Assembly (NCBI GenBank): GCA_012861695.1
Contig: JAAOOA010000060.1
Location: 7,838,454 to 7,902,453, forward strand
Length of the DNA: 64,000 nt
Direction: 5' to 3'
DNA from: Trematomus loennbergii
Taxonomy: Eukaryota; Chordata; Actinopteri; Perciformes; Nototheniidae
Below, piece by piece: positions 12,906 to 24,161 of the stretch; the stretch's first letter is position 1, and the number at the start of each line of letters is the position of its first letter. The notes beneath the pieces are model-generated. The model was not told the origin of the DNA and did not search any database. It saw only the letters and a program-made list of their open reading frames with translations. The position numbers and the translations under genes were made by a program.

Positions 12906-15900
12906 TGGAGTGTTGCCCGGCTGTGAAGGCATTTCACAAATGCGCAGACACACACACACCACAAGCACACACACATTGTCCTTCCCTATCGCACACAGTA
13001 AATATTGACCATCCTAACGGGAGATGCAGCGGAGAGTGTGTTCTCACTCTCTCTCTAGAGGGGGATTATGGGAATGAGACAAAGGGAGGGAATGAGTCGG
13101 GGGTGCTTTGAGGGGAGGGTGTAACACAGACAGCATACAGAGTTGAAGGAAATGAGGCAGGAAGAGGTGGGGGAAAGAGAGAACTCCATAAAGTCTGACT
13201 GTATATTGTGTGAGAGGAGAGCAGAGGAGCAGTGAGAGTGTGCTGGCACCTGTTCACTGAACCAACAGGTCTATATTAAACATGTGTGACCCATAGAGGG
13301 AGCTGTAGCAAAACACATTAAAGGGAAAGTGTTATCTATTTACACATTCAAGGGAAATGAACAGTGAAACCTTGAGGAAAACTAATATTCCTGAAGGAAC
13401 GAGAATAATGAAATAATAATTCCCAGAGCAAACAAATGTATCTTCTGAGTATTGTTATATATTGGCTTAATGCGCATGGGATATTTGGCCTTTCAGCTAG
13501 CAGTGATTATGCTGTTAAAATGTTATATTTTGATTGGACAGCAGGAACAAAACTTGAAGGTCTTTGCTGTGACACGGTCAGCAGACTTACCCTGTAGGCC
13601 CCCGGCCCCCCATGCTGTGGCTTCTTTTTGGTAAACTCCTTGAATGAATATTGATGAAGGAGAAATACAAAGAATGTACAGTATGATTGGAAAGCTCAAG
13701 CTAGTAACAAATGTGTATTGTATATTACGTGTCTCTACAAAAAAGAAACATTTGATATATTGCGTAAAATATTTTCTAAAGTTAAAATCTATCGCCAACC
13801 TCATGAAAAATAAATGTATAGGTATTCATCATTTAGCATTAGCAAAGCCTTCCATTGGGTTGGACTCGCCAGATTTTCTTTCTCTTCCAAAGATTTTTTT
13901 ACGAGGTTAAAAAAGCATCACTTAGTAACATGTCGGCACAACAAAAATAGTTTTGTAGTCTCAAAAACTGTAAGAGGGATTTGTCTCACTTTTCTTAAAA
14001 AAAACGATGAGAATAAGAAATGAAGTTCATATCTTTGATGAAAGATTGGAACAAAAGCTGAGATGTGACAATTATTGTAAATGAATTCTAATTTAATATC
14101 CGTTATTTGTTAGCTATATACTATACGTTTTAGGATCCCAACAATTATTATTATTTTCAGAGAATGCTTTCAACTAGTTAAACATCTCTTAATATTATAT
14201 AAATAATTCAATCTTATCAATATTAAAGTTTTGAATCAGGGCCTTGAGTATTCGTAGCAACAAGCTAAATCAAAATAAATTGTGTCAGCTGTTAATGTGT
14301 CAGATAAATACTTAAGTAAATATAAGTCGCTCATAGCATCCACCTTGTTTACTCAATAGAAAATAATACAAAATAGAATTTCAAATGCATTATGATCTTT
14401 AAAAAAACATCACGCAGTCACCCCATCTAGCACTTCCTGTCACGTATAATAATTGTTCACAAAAGCAGAGGAATATCAACATTAGTGTTTGAGTTACAGA
14501 GTTTGTGTGTCCTTAAGAATGTGTGTGAGACAATGTGTGTGTGACAATGTGTGTGTGTGTGTGTTTTATTGTCTGGTGTCTGAATCAGGCCAGCTGAGGT
14601 CCATCTGGGTCCCGAGGGGACAGCAGTAGCAGAGGGGACGGAGGGAGTGTGTGAGACAAAGCTGAGCAAGTGTGTGTGTGATCCTGTGGGAAGCGGGCGG
14701 AGAAAGGTGGGCGGGTGTGAGGTCACTGGGGGTCAAGAGACTGGGGTCCCATCCTGGCCCTCCCCCCCCCTGACAGGGACAGGCCCTTCCTCTTTTCATG
14801 GGTCTTGTGTTTATTTTCTTCTTCTATGACAGTTTTAATGTTCCCTCTGTGCTGCCTGGCTTCCTGCCCAAGCACTTTCTCCTCTTGTGAGTCATTTTTC
14901 ATGGAGGATTAAAAGTGACGTATACAAAAGTCGATACAAGTGTCATCACAATATCAAATGGTGACTATAATTCCTTTCTAAAGTATCTCTATAATGATAA
15001 CGTTTAAGAATGTCCCTTTCTCGTTGTTCTTCTTCCCTCTTCATGCTTATCTTTTTCTTTCCCTTTCTTCTTCTATTTCTTTTTCTTCTTTTTCTCCTTC
15101 TCTTTGTTCTGGTTTGTCATCACTTTCTGGTTGTTCCTCCCCCACTTCTTCTTCTTATTCAAAATAATGGAGGAATATATTGAATTTGAATGAATAGAAC
15201 ACTTATTTAGACCATTTATTTTGGTACATAACCAGCACTATGTTCAAATCTGGGAATTGCTGCAACTTGTAGCCAACTGTACGCAGAAAAATCCCCCCCG
15301 CCCCAGTGTGATAACGGGTCGTCAGTGTAAACAAAGGAGCTGTGTGTGTTATCAGTGGGACAGCTTGAAAAATGTGTTAATGAGCTACATGAAGCTTATC
15401 CAGGATCAGACTCAACACTCCTCTCTTTCTGTCTCACCAGCAGCCTATTAAATATTAATAGATCTGGTGACAGGGATATCTATCTCTGTGTGTGTGTGTG
15501 TGCGATCACTGTCATCGTCACTCATTGAATGGATCCCAATAAGATCTAATATAGGTGTTTCCCATCCGTCATCAGCACACAGTCTATTTATAGCAGAGCT
15601 GCAAGGAGACCTTCGATAGCTCAGTTGGTAGAGCGGAGGACTGTAGTGGCATAAGCTGAAATCCTTAGGTCGCTGGTTCAAATCCGGCTCGAAGGAGGTG
15701 CTGTTTTCATTCAATCCTATATTATTGCTATTGGTTTGATTTCCAACTTGAATGTCAGCTTTGTTGACAGATAGCCGCTTTTAGCTTAGCATTGTTGATT
15801 TGTAGTCACGTGACTGAGAAGTAGTTCGTTAACAGCCTAATGTTAGCTTTTTACCTCTGCCAATAGCATTTACAATTCAAAAATCATAAAGTGGTGATAA

Positions 15901-18900
15901 TATGTGGAGATTATCCCACTGAACAAAATGTCTAAGAATCATATACGTGTGTTTGCCGCAGCTCTTATTTTCTGCAATATTCTAAAATCCCATTGCTTTT
16001 TTGTCAGGGGAGCCATGCGACGCTAACCTCAGGATCGGCCTACTAAATACAACATGACGCACTACTCATGTGCAGCAACTGTGTGTTTTGGAAGCTACAT
16101 CTATGAATTTGTATTGATACCACATTGCATCCATGTTTTCTGTTGTTGAGCCCTCCCTTGTATGTTTACTGTTCTTCTACTACACATTTTCTGTTCTGCT
16201 TATCTCTCAGAAGCAAGTGAGATAAAACCTCACACCTCTTCCACACTGGTGCAGACTCACACACAAATACACACGAGACGATATCGAACCGAATACGAAA
16301 TCAAAAGTATTCCGTTCACACGAGACCGCTCGGGAGCGCTGGAGACGCTGTAGTACATATGCCGGGCCTGTAAGTGGCGCTGTACTTTCGCCACAAAATA
16401 CACCAAAAGCAGCGAAGAAGACCCCCGAGCATGGTTGCCATGGTTGCCCTTCTGTTTATGCCCCGCGGTGGATTTAGCAACATGTAGTTCATGTAGTTCT
16501 CCATGTCCACTTGTTGCTGATGGTTGTGGTAGAGGAGCTGTAGATTTTGCACTAACATCTGTAGCATGGTCAGTAGCAGTAGCTACTGACCATGCTACAG
16601 CAGTGAGCAGCAGAGGGTGGGGAGAGGCGGGGCTATGGCTCATCGTTATCAGGAAATGATCGTATAGGGCGTACACACGGAGCCGTTTGCCCCCCCAGAG
16701 CGTTCCATTTGCAGATCTATCCACCTTGGGACCCGTTATCGTTTGCGGGGTCCGTTTCCGCGTTTCCGTTACCGTCTCTTGTGAACGAACGGGCTATACG
16801 AAAGAGAAAAGTAGCAGATACAACCGTTTGCGTTCTCAGTGTAAACAGCGCATTAGTGAGTCATTCACTCCTGCATCGTCATGTGTCACTGAGTGGGGTT
16901 AAGTGAAAGCAGCTTAGTTAACAGAAAGCCTGTTAAAGCTAAACCAACAACAGGAAACAACAGTTCATCGTCCTGCTGCCCATCACACTGTTAGTGTTAG
17001 GGACTGTGTTTCCATACACATGCAGAAATTCCTATTTATCCCCTTCGATAGCTCAGTTGGTAGAGCGGAGGACTGTAGTGGTCAATGCTGATATCCTTAG
17101 GTCGCTGGTTCAAATCCGGCTCGAAGGAGGTTCTGTTTTTAAAAGAAACTGTCTTTTATGTATATTATTAACATTATTTTCTATTTGTTTGATTTCCTTC
17201 TTGAATCACAGCTCCTCTATTTCTGAGAGTTACATAGTTTTTTTTGTATTTGCAGATAACAGAATCTTTAAATTACCAGAAATGTTTTACTTCACCAACA
17301 TGTTATACAACTCTGTTGAAACAGTATCTGTGTGTGACAGGTGGGTTTGTCACTTGTAGGTGTGGGAGTCAAAATGATTATTAAGCTGTCGTCTATTATT
17401 ATCATAATCACTATTGGTTTACTTTTGTAATTGGTTATCACTTCTGCTTAATGTCACATGGGTGTGGTTTATTGTATTTAATGCACCTGTCATATGTCGG
17501 GTTTTGTGGAAAGACAGGGTGAACTGGGTTTGGTCCCGCTTTAGTTAGGGAATTGTGTAGCTACAGTAGGTAAAGGGGTGAGGAGGATGATGATGATTGT
17601 GACGATGATGATGATTCAGATAATCTCCAGCAATTGTCTGTGGATTAGCTCTCATAAATACACCAACAGTTGTGAGTAGATTTACCCTGAGAACGAGGCA
17701 ATACCGAGAGAGAGAGGACGAAAACACTCTTATTGTGTCTTTAGGTGTCTTCAATCTGATTTCCTTTTTGAAAATGTTAAATGATTAAGCTCATTTGAAT
17801 TGATTGTCATTATTTATGGTTGCAACCATTTAGTGCTATAATGACAGTCATCCATTTTTCGAAGTGAGTATCTGTCTGCTACAGTGTAGGGTAACCTCCA
17901 ACTATGTTTTGTCTTTTAAGGTATGATCTGACTCTGAAATACTCAAGCAGTTTGTGTCTTCTCTTGCAGTGTGCCCACCGTCCCAGTGAAGAACCTCAAT
18001 GGATCCAGCCCGGTCCACCCTGCACTGGCCGGTGAATCTCAAACACACACTATACTCGGGCTGCTTCAGATTTACAAAGAGTCAAAGATATTTGTCTTAT
18101 TTTTTCTGTTCTAACCACACTCGTGTTCTCTTTGCTGTGTCTCAGGGATCACAGGTATCCTGATGAGTGCTGCCGCTCTGCCTGTGTGTCTGACCAGACC
18201 CCCAAAACTGGTGCTGCACCCCCCCACCTGTCAGCAAGAGCGACATCAAACCCGTGCCAGGCTTCGGCCACTGCTGCAGAAAGACCACCAAGAAGCAGGC
18301 TCGCAAGGGTAAGCAAAAGCAGTTAGTGAAATTCTACATAAACATAGTTAAACCTCCCTAAATGCATCAGCTTTTATATATTGTGAGAGTTTGAGAAATG
18401 ATTCACCAACAGGTTAACATGTTAACCATCTGGACCTTTTCTTGACTGTAAGCCTCTTTTCGTCCTGTGTGCAGGTAAAACTCCAGAGGAGGTGGTAAAG
18501 AAGTACCTGCAGAAAGTAAAAAGTCCACCAGAGGAGGTATGAACAGTATTTATTAGAATGCATAGTTCATTGACACTTTAGCAAAATATCAATATCTGCT
18601 AATGCAATATTCAAATAGCAGGACGTACAACTTTGTTAAAGGCTACATATGTTTCAAAATACCATTTTAAATGAATTGTTGTGGAGATATCCTGGCCTGC
18701 AAATCGTGTTCTACAGACAAAATATATTTCTTAGGTACAGAGCTACGGTGACTGACAGGTGCAAACGCGTTACGACGACCTAAAACATTTCCATTAGGGG
18801 AAACGCGCTGTAGCTACAGAAACAATTCTAATATAAAAACACAAATGAGCCAAAAAACAAGCAAAACATCTTCACCATGTTGACAACACATGCTCAGTGT

Positions 18901-21900
18901 TTACTAAAAGTGCTGACATCAACAAGCGCTCCGGTCCTAGCTTTGTCAGCTAGTTTCCCTGCTTCTGTTGTGTTATGAGCTTTTTGCTGCTTTTGTTTAT
19001 GTAGCGTAGATAAACACTGTTCATGTTTCGTCAAGTTGGTGAATGTTTTCTAAATTCTGCGCTTGTGTTGTCAAGTCGGTGAAGCTGTTTCTTCATTTCC
19101 ATGTGTTTGGTACATTTGCAATGTTTCTAAAAGTGCAGCGAGTTTCTACTAATGGAATGTATTTGGCCGTTGTAATGTATTGGCACCTGTCGGCCACCGT
19201 ACAGATCCTCTTTGAGGAAAGCCCACCACTCCCTATCTGTTTTCTTAGTTTTCTCCTTTTTTTATACTATCGTTTACATTATTTGTATCTGTATACATAT
19301 ATATATATATATGTCCCTCTATGAGGGCAACTAGAAAACAATAAAAAAGTTGGTCACAAAAAAAAGAAAATCCCACAATTTAATATATTTTATATAATGA
19401 AAATAGTGATTGAAAAATGATCAACCCCTCCGATATCATGAATCACAGTTATATTGCAGTTGCAATATCGGCCTTAGTTGTTTTTTTCAAATGATGCAGC
19501 CCAAGTTTTTGTGAATCTCATAACAAGCATAATGTTGGTTTCTCATTAAACAGTACACTTTTCTTTTTGCCGCTGCTTTTGATTGAATGAAACAACTATT
19601 CATATCTTACACTACACAATAGGCTTTTTTATTCTATTTTATACCCAGCTAATTCTATTTTAGCTATTTTAATTTGATTTTCTTGGCTTTTTATTGACTG
19701 TTTGAAATGTTTTATAAAGTATTTTTATAACTTGTTTCTGTTGCACTATGCTTTTGACGTTTTTTTATATTTGTAAAGCCGTATATAAAAAGCGTGCCTT
19801 GCCTAAAAAAGGGTCTTCTTTCTCTTCTCTCCTAGGACTGTACCATCTGTATGGAGCCGCTGGGGGTCCGTCTGGTTATAAGGGCCCAGGGGTGACCCCT
19901 GTGTCTCGGGCGGAGTCAGTCGGGCGGTTAGCACAGTGTGGACACCAGTACCATTTCCAGTGTTTGGTGGCCATGTATAATAACGGCAACAAGGACGGCA
20001 GGTAGGTTACAGAATATTCCTCCTCATTGTCTCTCAAACCGCTTTGCAAATGAGCTCATCAATTCACTCCTCTCTTGACAGCCTTCAGTGTCCCACCTGT
20101 AAAACCATCTACGGCGTGAAGACAGGCAACCAACCGGCGGAAAGATGGAGTACCACGTCATCCCTCACTCCCTGCCGGGGCATCCTGACTGCAAAAGCAT
20201 CCGCATCATCTACAACATACCGCCAGGCCTTCAGGTACTCACAGATGTATTGCTCTTACTCCCACGTCAGGTGGTTCAGTTAGTTTGATCAGCCTGCTAA
20301 CATCAGTCCTCTCCTCCCAGGGACCAGAGCATCCGAACCCAGGGAAGCCCTTCACTGCCAGAGGCTTCCCCCGACACTGCTACCTCCCCGACAGCGAGAA
20401 AGGACGCAAGGTGAGCACAATACACCGTCAAACTATTTGAATCCATTCTTTACACACATCTATTTGATGCCGTTGTCCATGGTAGACCACCACACAGTAC
20501 GGACTGTAACACCTCTTTTTGACTTGTGATTTGTTATAACTGACTGCTACTTGTCTACCTCAGGCCCCGGCTCCACGGGAACGCATACGGCAAAACGCAT
20601 AGGAGTAACGCAAACGCAAACGCCAAAAAGCTTCCGCCCACACGCAATATACACCGGATTGTGTCAAGCTACACGAGACGGCTCCGTTTACATCCAACCG
20701 CTGGAAAAGCTGCAGTACATATGCCGAACCTGTACGTGGCGCTGTAACTTCCTCCACAAAAGCAGCAACTTCCTCCACAAAAGCAGCGAAGAAGAATGGT
20801 TGTCATGGCTGCACTTCTGTTTATTCTCCGCGGTGGGGGCCGAGGATCCGGGCAGAGTTTTTCGCCGGTCAACGTGTGTTAAAGTTTAAATCTTCCGGAC
20901 AAAATTATAAAAGTGCCGGTCAAAGGTCTTCATTGTTATTTATTGAGCTTTAAAACAAATGAATAACGACGATATAATCATATATAATCATAAAATACAC
21001 GGAGGCTGTCTCTTTTCCCTCTCTTCTGACAGCGTCAGTGTCTGTCTCATGCAGCAGCTGATCCAGTAATGATGACTCGACAGTAAAAATAAACATATTT
21101 ATAACTAGTTTAGTTTGAGAGGTAATTAAAATAGCTAAGGGTGATGATCTGACTTGAAGTGGGTGTTTTGCTCCCGCTGCATCACAGCCGGAGGAGCTGC
21201 GTGTCTCCGTCCTGTCAGATTAGACTTAACTCGCGTTTATGTCCATATCGAGAGAAAGATAAATAATCTGAATTCAGTGTGCAGTGTACTTTTGCGGGGG
21301 TGAGCAGCAGAGGCGGGGAGAGGCGGGGCTATTGCGTCGTCATTATCAGAAACGGATGACCGTATAGGCGACCACACGGCCCCGTTGGACCCCCAGAGCG
21401 CTCCGTTCCCAGATCTATCCACCTTTGGACCCGTTGTCGTTTCTACCGTTCCGTTACGGCGTCGTCTAGCTTAAAGGGCTATACGCAAGAGAAATATGCG
21501 GATTCAACCCGTTTTCGTCCCGTGGAGCCTAGGCCTCAGACTAAGAGATAATCAATGTTTCTGCAATATTAATTTGTTATTCATTTTACAATTTATTTGT
21601 GTTATTACTGGCTGTTACTTCAGTACTTTCACTTGTTCAATTACTTTCTTTATAATGCTGCAACTTATTTCTTACCATTTGATGATTTAATCTTTTAATA
21701 ACGTCCTCTTTATTTAATATGTTAGTCTTCTAACTTTATTTTTGCCTTTGTATCTGCCCTTTAGCTGTAAGAATGTACTTTTTCCCACCGTGGAAATGCT
21801 TTAAAGCGGCCCTTTTATGGGGTTTTCCCTTCCCTGTAGTGGGTTATGTAGTATGAGAACATCAGTGCATGAAAACAGTATTTACCGACCAGAATCATTT

Positions 21901-22329
21901 GTACAGTAGAGGCACAAAGTACAAATGTAAACCTGAAATAAGCATATAGGGCCCCTTTAAAACGTGTACCTGTACCCGAACCTTTGATCAGGTACTGAAG
22001 CTGCTCCTGGTAGCGTGGGACCGCAGGTTGATCTTCTCCATTGGAACTTCAAGCACCACCGGAGAGTCTGACACCGTCATCTGGAACGAGGTATTAAAAC
22101 AATTTATTTGAAAGGCTGAACTTTGTGATGTACGTACCTTGTTTCTTGTTTTTATGTCACTGGAAAAAATCAAATATGACTTTGCCCTCTCTTCCAGGTC
22201 CACCATAAGACAGAGTTTGGCTCCAACCTGACGGGCCACGGCTTCCCGGACCCCGGACACCTGAACAACGTCCTGGAAGAGCTGCGAGCTCAGGGCATCA
22301 CAGAGGACGATGGACTGATGGAGAAGTGA
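7642..22329 (+). CDS. dtx4: Deltex E3 ubiquitin ligase, 5' exon(s) outside the window
   Basis: Exons: 7642-7856, 8510-9375, 17970-18031, 18146-18308, 18475-18536, 19836-20001, 20082-20234, 20321-20410, 21992-22090, 22198-22329 (TGA at 22327). Order: second WWE domain (contains [12 protein letters not shown]); a long Ser/Pro-rich linker with SH3-type polyproline; the conserved block [20 protein letters not shown]; a C3HC4 RING ([30 protein letters not shown]); then the deltex C-terminal domain ([44 protein letters not shown]). Deltex proteins bind Notch ankyrin repeats through the WWE domains and act as ubiquitin ligases in Notch signalling; mammalian DTX4 also targets TBK1. The [16 protein letters not shown] segment and the linker favour DTX4 over DTX1. 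The first WWE exon is not in the window. Three one-base frame breaks occur (18219-18225, 19862-19866, 20139-20140). With them corrected every exon phase agrees, giving about 668 residues here. Confidence 0.93.
8510..9375 (+). CDS. dtx4: dtx4 large proline/serine-rich linker exon
   Basis: It is 866 bp and fully open. It starts [20 protein letters not shown] and ends ALIASG with a split Gly codon completed by the exon at 17970. It contains a [10 protein letters not shown] cysteine cluster, typical of deltex proteins, and a long Pro run around 9050-9130, consistent with SH3 binding. It is GC-rich compared with its introns. The acceptor is TTTTCCTGCAG and the donor is GG|GTGAGT. Confidence 0.92.
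9920..10190. repeat. LINE 3'-end remnants
   Basis: The sequence around 9920-9965 (AATCAGAATACCTTTATTAG, TCCCACGGAGGGAAATTT) is a widespread fish LINE 3'-end in reverse orientation; a related forward piece occurs near 60950-60985. It is followed by a second degraded repeat (GAGGAATTTGACTGGTGTCG and so on). Confidence 0.5.
11052..11998. mobile_element. Non-autonomous DNA transposon, module-sharing family copy 1
   Basis: The left end is CAGGCCCCGCTCACACGGGA; the right end reversed is AGGCGCCGTTTACACGAGGA, an imperfect inverted match. Inside, near 11163-11209, is the box GCTGTAGTACATATGCC followed by TGTAAGTGGCGCTGTAA, shared with copies at 16306, 20562, 31624 and 62960. No transposase is present. 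It lies in the dtx4 intron 9376-17969. The target duplication is not certain. Confidence 0.65.
12000..15600. other. dtx4 intron without recognisable genes
   Basis: It contains a CA microsatellite (12812-12901), GT-rich tracts near 12624-12660 and 14520-14566, polypyrimidine stretches (about 15020-15160) and AT-rich sequence. A non-repetitive, balanced-composition block at about 12120-12300 is noted in the findings as a possible conserved element. No exon joins the deltex frame here. Confidence 0.5.
12812..12901. repeat. (CA)n microsatellite
   Basis: About 45 CA units with one TACA interruption near 12829. The His-Thr open frame over it is an artefact. Confidence 0.97.
15610..15696 (+). tRNA. 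tRNA-Tyr (GTA) with 14-nt intron
   Basis: The acceptor stem is CCTTCGA/TCGAAGG with discriminator A. The A box is TAGCTCAGTTGG and the B box is GGTTCAAATCC. The anticodon GTA sits in CTGTAG, followed by a 14-nt intron (TGGCATAAGCTGAA) at the canonical position after the base 3' of the anticodon. The total of 87 nt equals 73 plus the intron. A TTTT Pol III terminator follows within 12 bases. It lies in sense orientation in a dtx4 intron. Confidence 0.95.
16306..16862. mobile_element. Non-autonomous DNA transposon, module-sharing family copy 2
   Basis: The left end (TATTCCGTTCACACGAGACC) and the right end (GTTCTCAGTGTAAACAGCGC) are degenerate inverted partners. The shared box GCTGTAGTACATATGCC lies near 16350-16384. 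It contains a perfect 16-bp inverted repeat with a 6-base loop at 16561-16598. No coding capacity was found, although ATG-open frames exist on both strands. Confidence 0.6.
17042..17128 (+). tRNA. tRNA-Tyr (GTA) with 14-nt intron
   Basis: The mature sequence is identical to the copy at 15610, with a different 14-nt intron (TGGTCAATGCTGAT) after CTGTAG. The acceptor stem CCTTCGA/TCGAAGG is intact, the B box is GGTTCAAATCC, and a TTTTT terminator lies 7-11 bases downstream. It lies in the same dtx4 intron. Confidence 0.95.
18746..19199. mobile_element. TA-flanked palindromic MITE, copy A
   Basis: Termini: left CGGTGACTGACAGGTGCAAA, right (reversed) CGGTGGCCGACAGGTGCCAA, with TA on both sides, as for Tc1/mariner-type targets. 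It lies in the dtx4 intron 18537-19835. Two relatives occur at about 23615-24161 and 59232-59634, sharing the subterminal motif CCATTAGG(G/A)GAAAC. Confidence 0.7.
19298..19316. repeat. Short (TA)n tract
   Basis: A run of TA dinucleotides. Confidence 0.8.
20562..21536. mobile_element. Non-autonomous DNA transposon, module-sharing family copy 3
   Basis: The inverted ends are the best preserved of the family: left GGCTCCACGGGA preceded by CAGGCCCC, right (reversed) the same GGCTCCACGGGA preceded by GAGGCCTA. A possible CTCAG duplication flanks it. It carries the shared box near 20708-20749 and also a 20855-21010 segment (CTTCCGGACAAAATTA, TTATTGAGCTTTAAAACAAA) that recurs at 63440-63560. It lies in the dtx4 intron 20411-21991. 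No coding capacity. Confidence 0.7.
21805..21956. mobile_element. Short TTAA-flanked MITE
   Basis: TTAA at 21801-21804 and 21957-21960 flanks a 152-bp insert. Its ends, AGCGGCCCTTTTATG and (reversed) AGGGGCCCTATATGC, are related to the larger TTAA elements in the window. A TTAA target is typical of piggyBac-type transposition. It lies just upstream of the dtx4 exon at 21992. Confidence 0.6.
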
Positions 22330-23500
22330 GAGGACCATGAAACATGTGAGAGCAGCGAAGAGAGGACGGAGAGATACAAACCATGAAAATAAAAGAAGAA
22401 GAAGAAGCAGGAGGAGGACTGAGACACTCTCCCTGCCAGCACTTAACAGGGTGCAGGGGACGTTTGAGGTTATAGAAGACAAGAGGGAACCACTTTTCAA
22501 GATGGTGATTGAGTCTGGGTTCGCTTATCGGTACAAGTCTGTCTACACACTTTTCAAGCAAGCACATAAACAGCAGGGGGGGGGGAGTACAAAGCTGCAG
22601 CAGATTCTTTTTTTTAAAAGGAGAAAGAAGCTAAAGGAAAAAAATGATATCACTCATGGGTACTCATACTAGCCAGCTAGGTACTACTAAATGTCTGAGA
22701 ATGAATCAGTACTAACACTTAGGACACAAACAAGTTACATTTACTGAGGGAAAGCAGAACCAGGAAAAGAAAGTTAAAAAGAGAGCGCAGTTTTGATGAA
22801 AACTGTCGGGAGAGAACGGACAAAGGAAGAAGTCAGAGCAGCGGGGGAGGGGACAGGAGGAGGGAAAGATGAAGCAGAAAGACACGAAGATGATGTAAGA
22901 ATGTAGCGTAGGATAGGAGAAGTGTAGAATCAACTTGTATGGTACTTAGCTAGGTTATCATTAAGAGGTAACAGAGAGCGGTGGAGGAGGAGGAGGAGGA
23001 AAGACAGATGGTGCTCGCTTTTGTTCACACCACCTGCCTGTCAGTGGCTCAGTGCTGCTGCTCCCCCTGTGGCGGTGCTGAGAAACTACAACTGCAAGAT
23101 AAAACTGTTACTATGAGTTATCCACCTGTTACGTTTGATCATTGTTACCTATAATCCTCATTTAACGTCATTCCATACTTTACCTCCTACGTTGACTTGA
23201 TGGGTTTTTATATGTGTTTATGATTGCGTGTGAAATGACAAAAGACCAAACGCAGGCCCGGTCTGTTTGGAGTCTTACTTATCGAGCCCTTGTGGTGAAA
23301 GTGAACCGTACATACACAGGTGCCAGTATTTACTTATGTATCTTTATTTCTGTCCCTTGTGACGGTGCACAGTGGATGTAAATGCTGTGAGGAAAGCTGA
23401 GGATGTGAATAACAACCTGAAGATAAAACCAATTTGAGCGTTGACAAAAATGCTGAGGATTTTTGATTAGATCTAGTTCACCTATCTTCTCAAAAATAAA
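22330..23500 (+). terminator. dtx4: Probable dtx4 3' UTR with poly(A) signal
   Basis: The stop codon is at 22327-22329. The first good AATAAA downstream on the + strand is at 23495-23500. Further candidates lie near 25213 and 25374, so a longer 3' UTR is possible. No other gene intervenes. Confidence 0.4.
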
Positions 23501-23614
23501 GTAATCTTCGGCTTGTTCACAGCCAGGAAATCCTCAGATTGGGCAGGTGGGGTGGAGAAGATGGAGAAGATGGAGAGGTAGACCTGAAGTCATGACTTAC
23601 AGAGGGGGAGAAAA

Positions 23615-24161
23615 CGATTGGTCGACGAGTCGAGTGCAAACGCGCGACAAGATGCCAAAACAGTTCCATTAGGAGAAACACTGCAGCTTCAGAAACTATA
23701 CAAATAAATGACAAATGTGTCAAAATACATTCAAATTTAGAAACAAATGTACCAACTTGACACACATACCAAGTATTTAAGAAACATTCACCGTGTTTGC
23801 TAAATAATAATAAAGCTTACTGTACATTTTTAGAAAACGTTCCAACAACAGACGGTACAGAAGCGCACGGTGCCGGTGTGCCTCCCTTTTTAGTGTACTC
23901 TGGTTTACGTTGTGTTTTGAGCTTCTTGCAGCGTTATTTATTTGCAGCGCTTTGCTAATGCAGCGCTTTCAGTAAACGCTGCCCTTGTTTCGGCAAGTTG
24001 GTGAATGGTTTTTTTTTGCGCTTGTGTTGTCAGGTCATTCTTTATCTGCATGTGTTTTTGCACATTTGTGTTATTTGATTTGTTTATGAAACTGCGGCGC
24101 GTTTCTCCTAATGAAAATGTGTTGGGCTGCTGGAGCTGGTTTTCACCTGTCGGCCACCGTA
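23615..24161. mobile_element. Palindromic MITE, copy B
   Basis: The right end (CACCTGTCGGCCACCGTA) matches copy A. The left end is degraded but keeps GTGCAAACGCG and CCATTAGGAGAAAC. The interior shows approximate inverted symmetry (ACCAACTTGAC in the left half, GTCAGGTCATTC in the right). Downstream of dtx4. Confidence 0.55.

Noticed and set aside
12652..13008. Open frame with poly His-Thr
   Set aside because: Runs through the (CA)n repeat; flanks show no protein family.
16257..16724. 155-codon minus-strand open frame and overlapping plus-strand frames
   Set aside because: Lies entirely inside a MITE, and related copies at 11052 and 20562 do not keep the frame.
22298..22567. Minus-strand open frames over the end of dtx4
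   Set aside because: Antisense shadow of the terminal exon and its 3' UTR.
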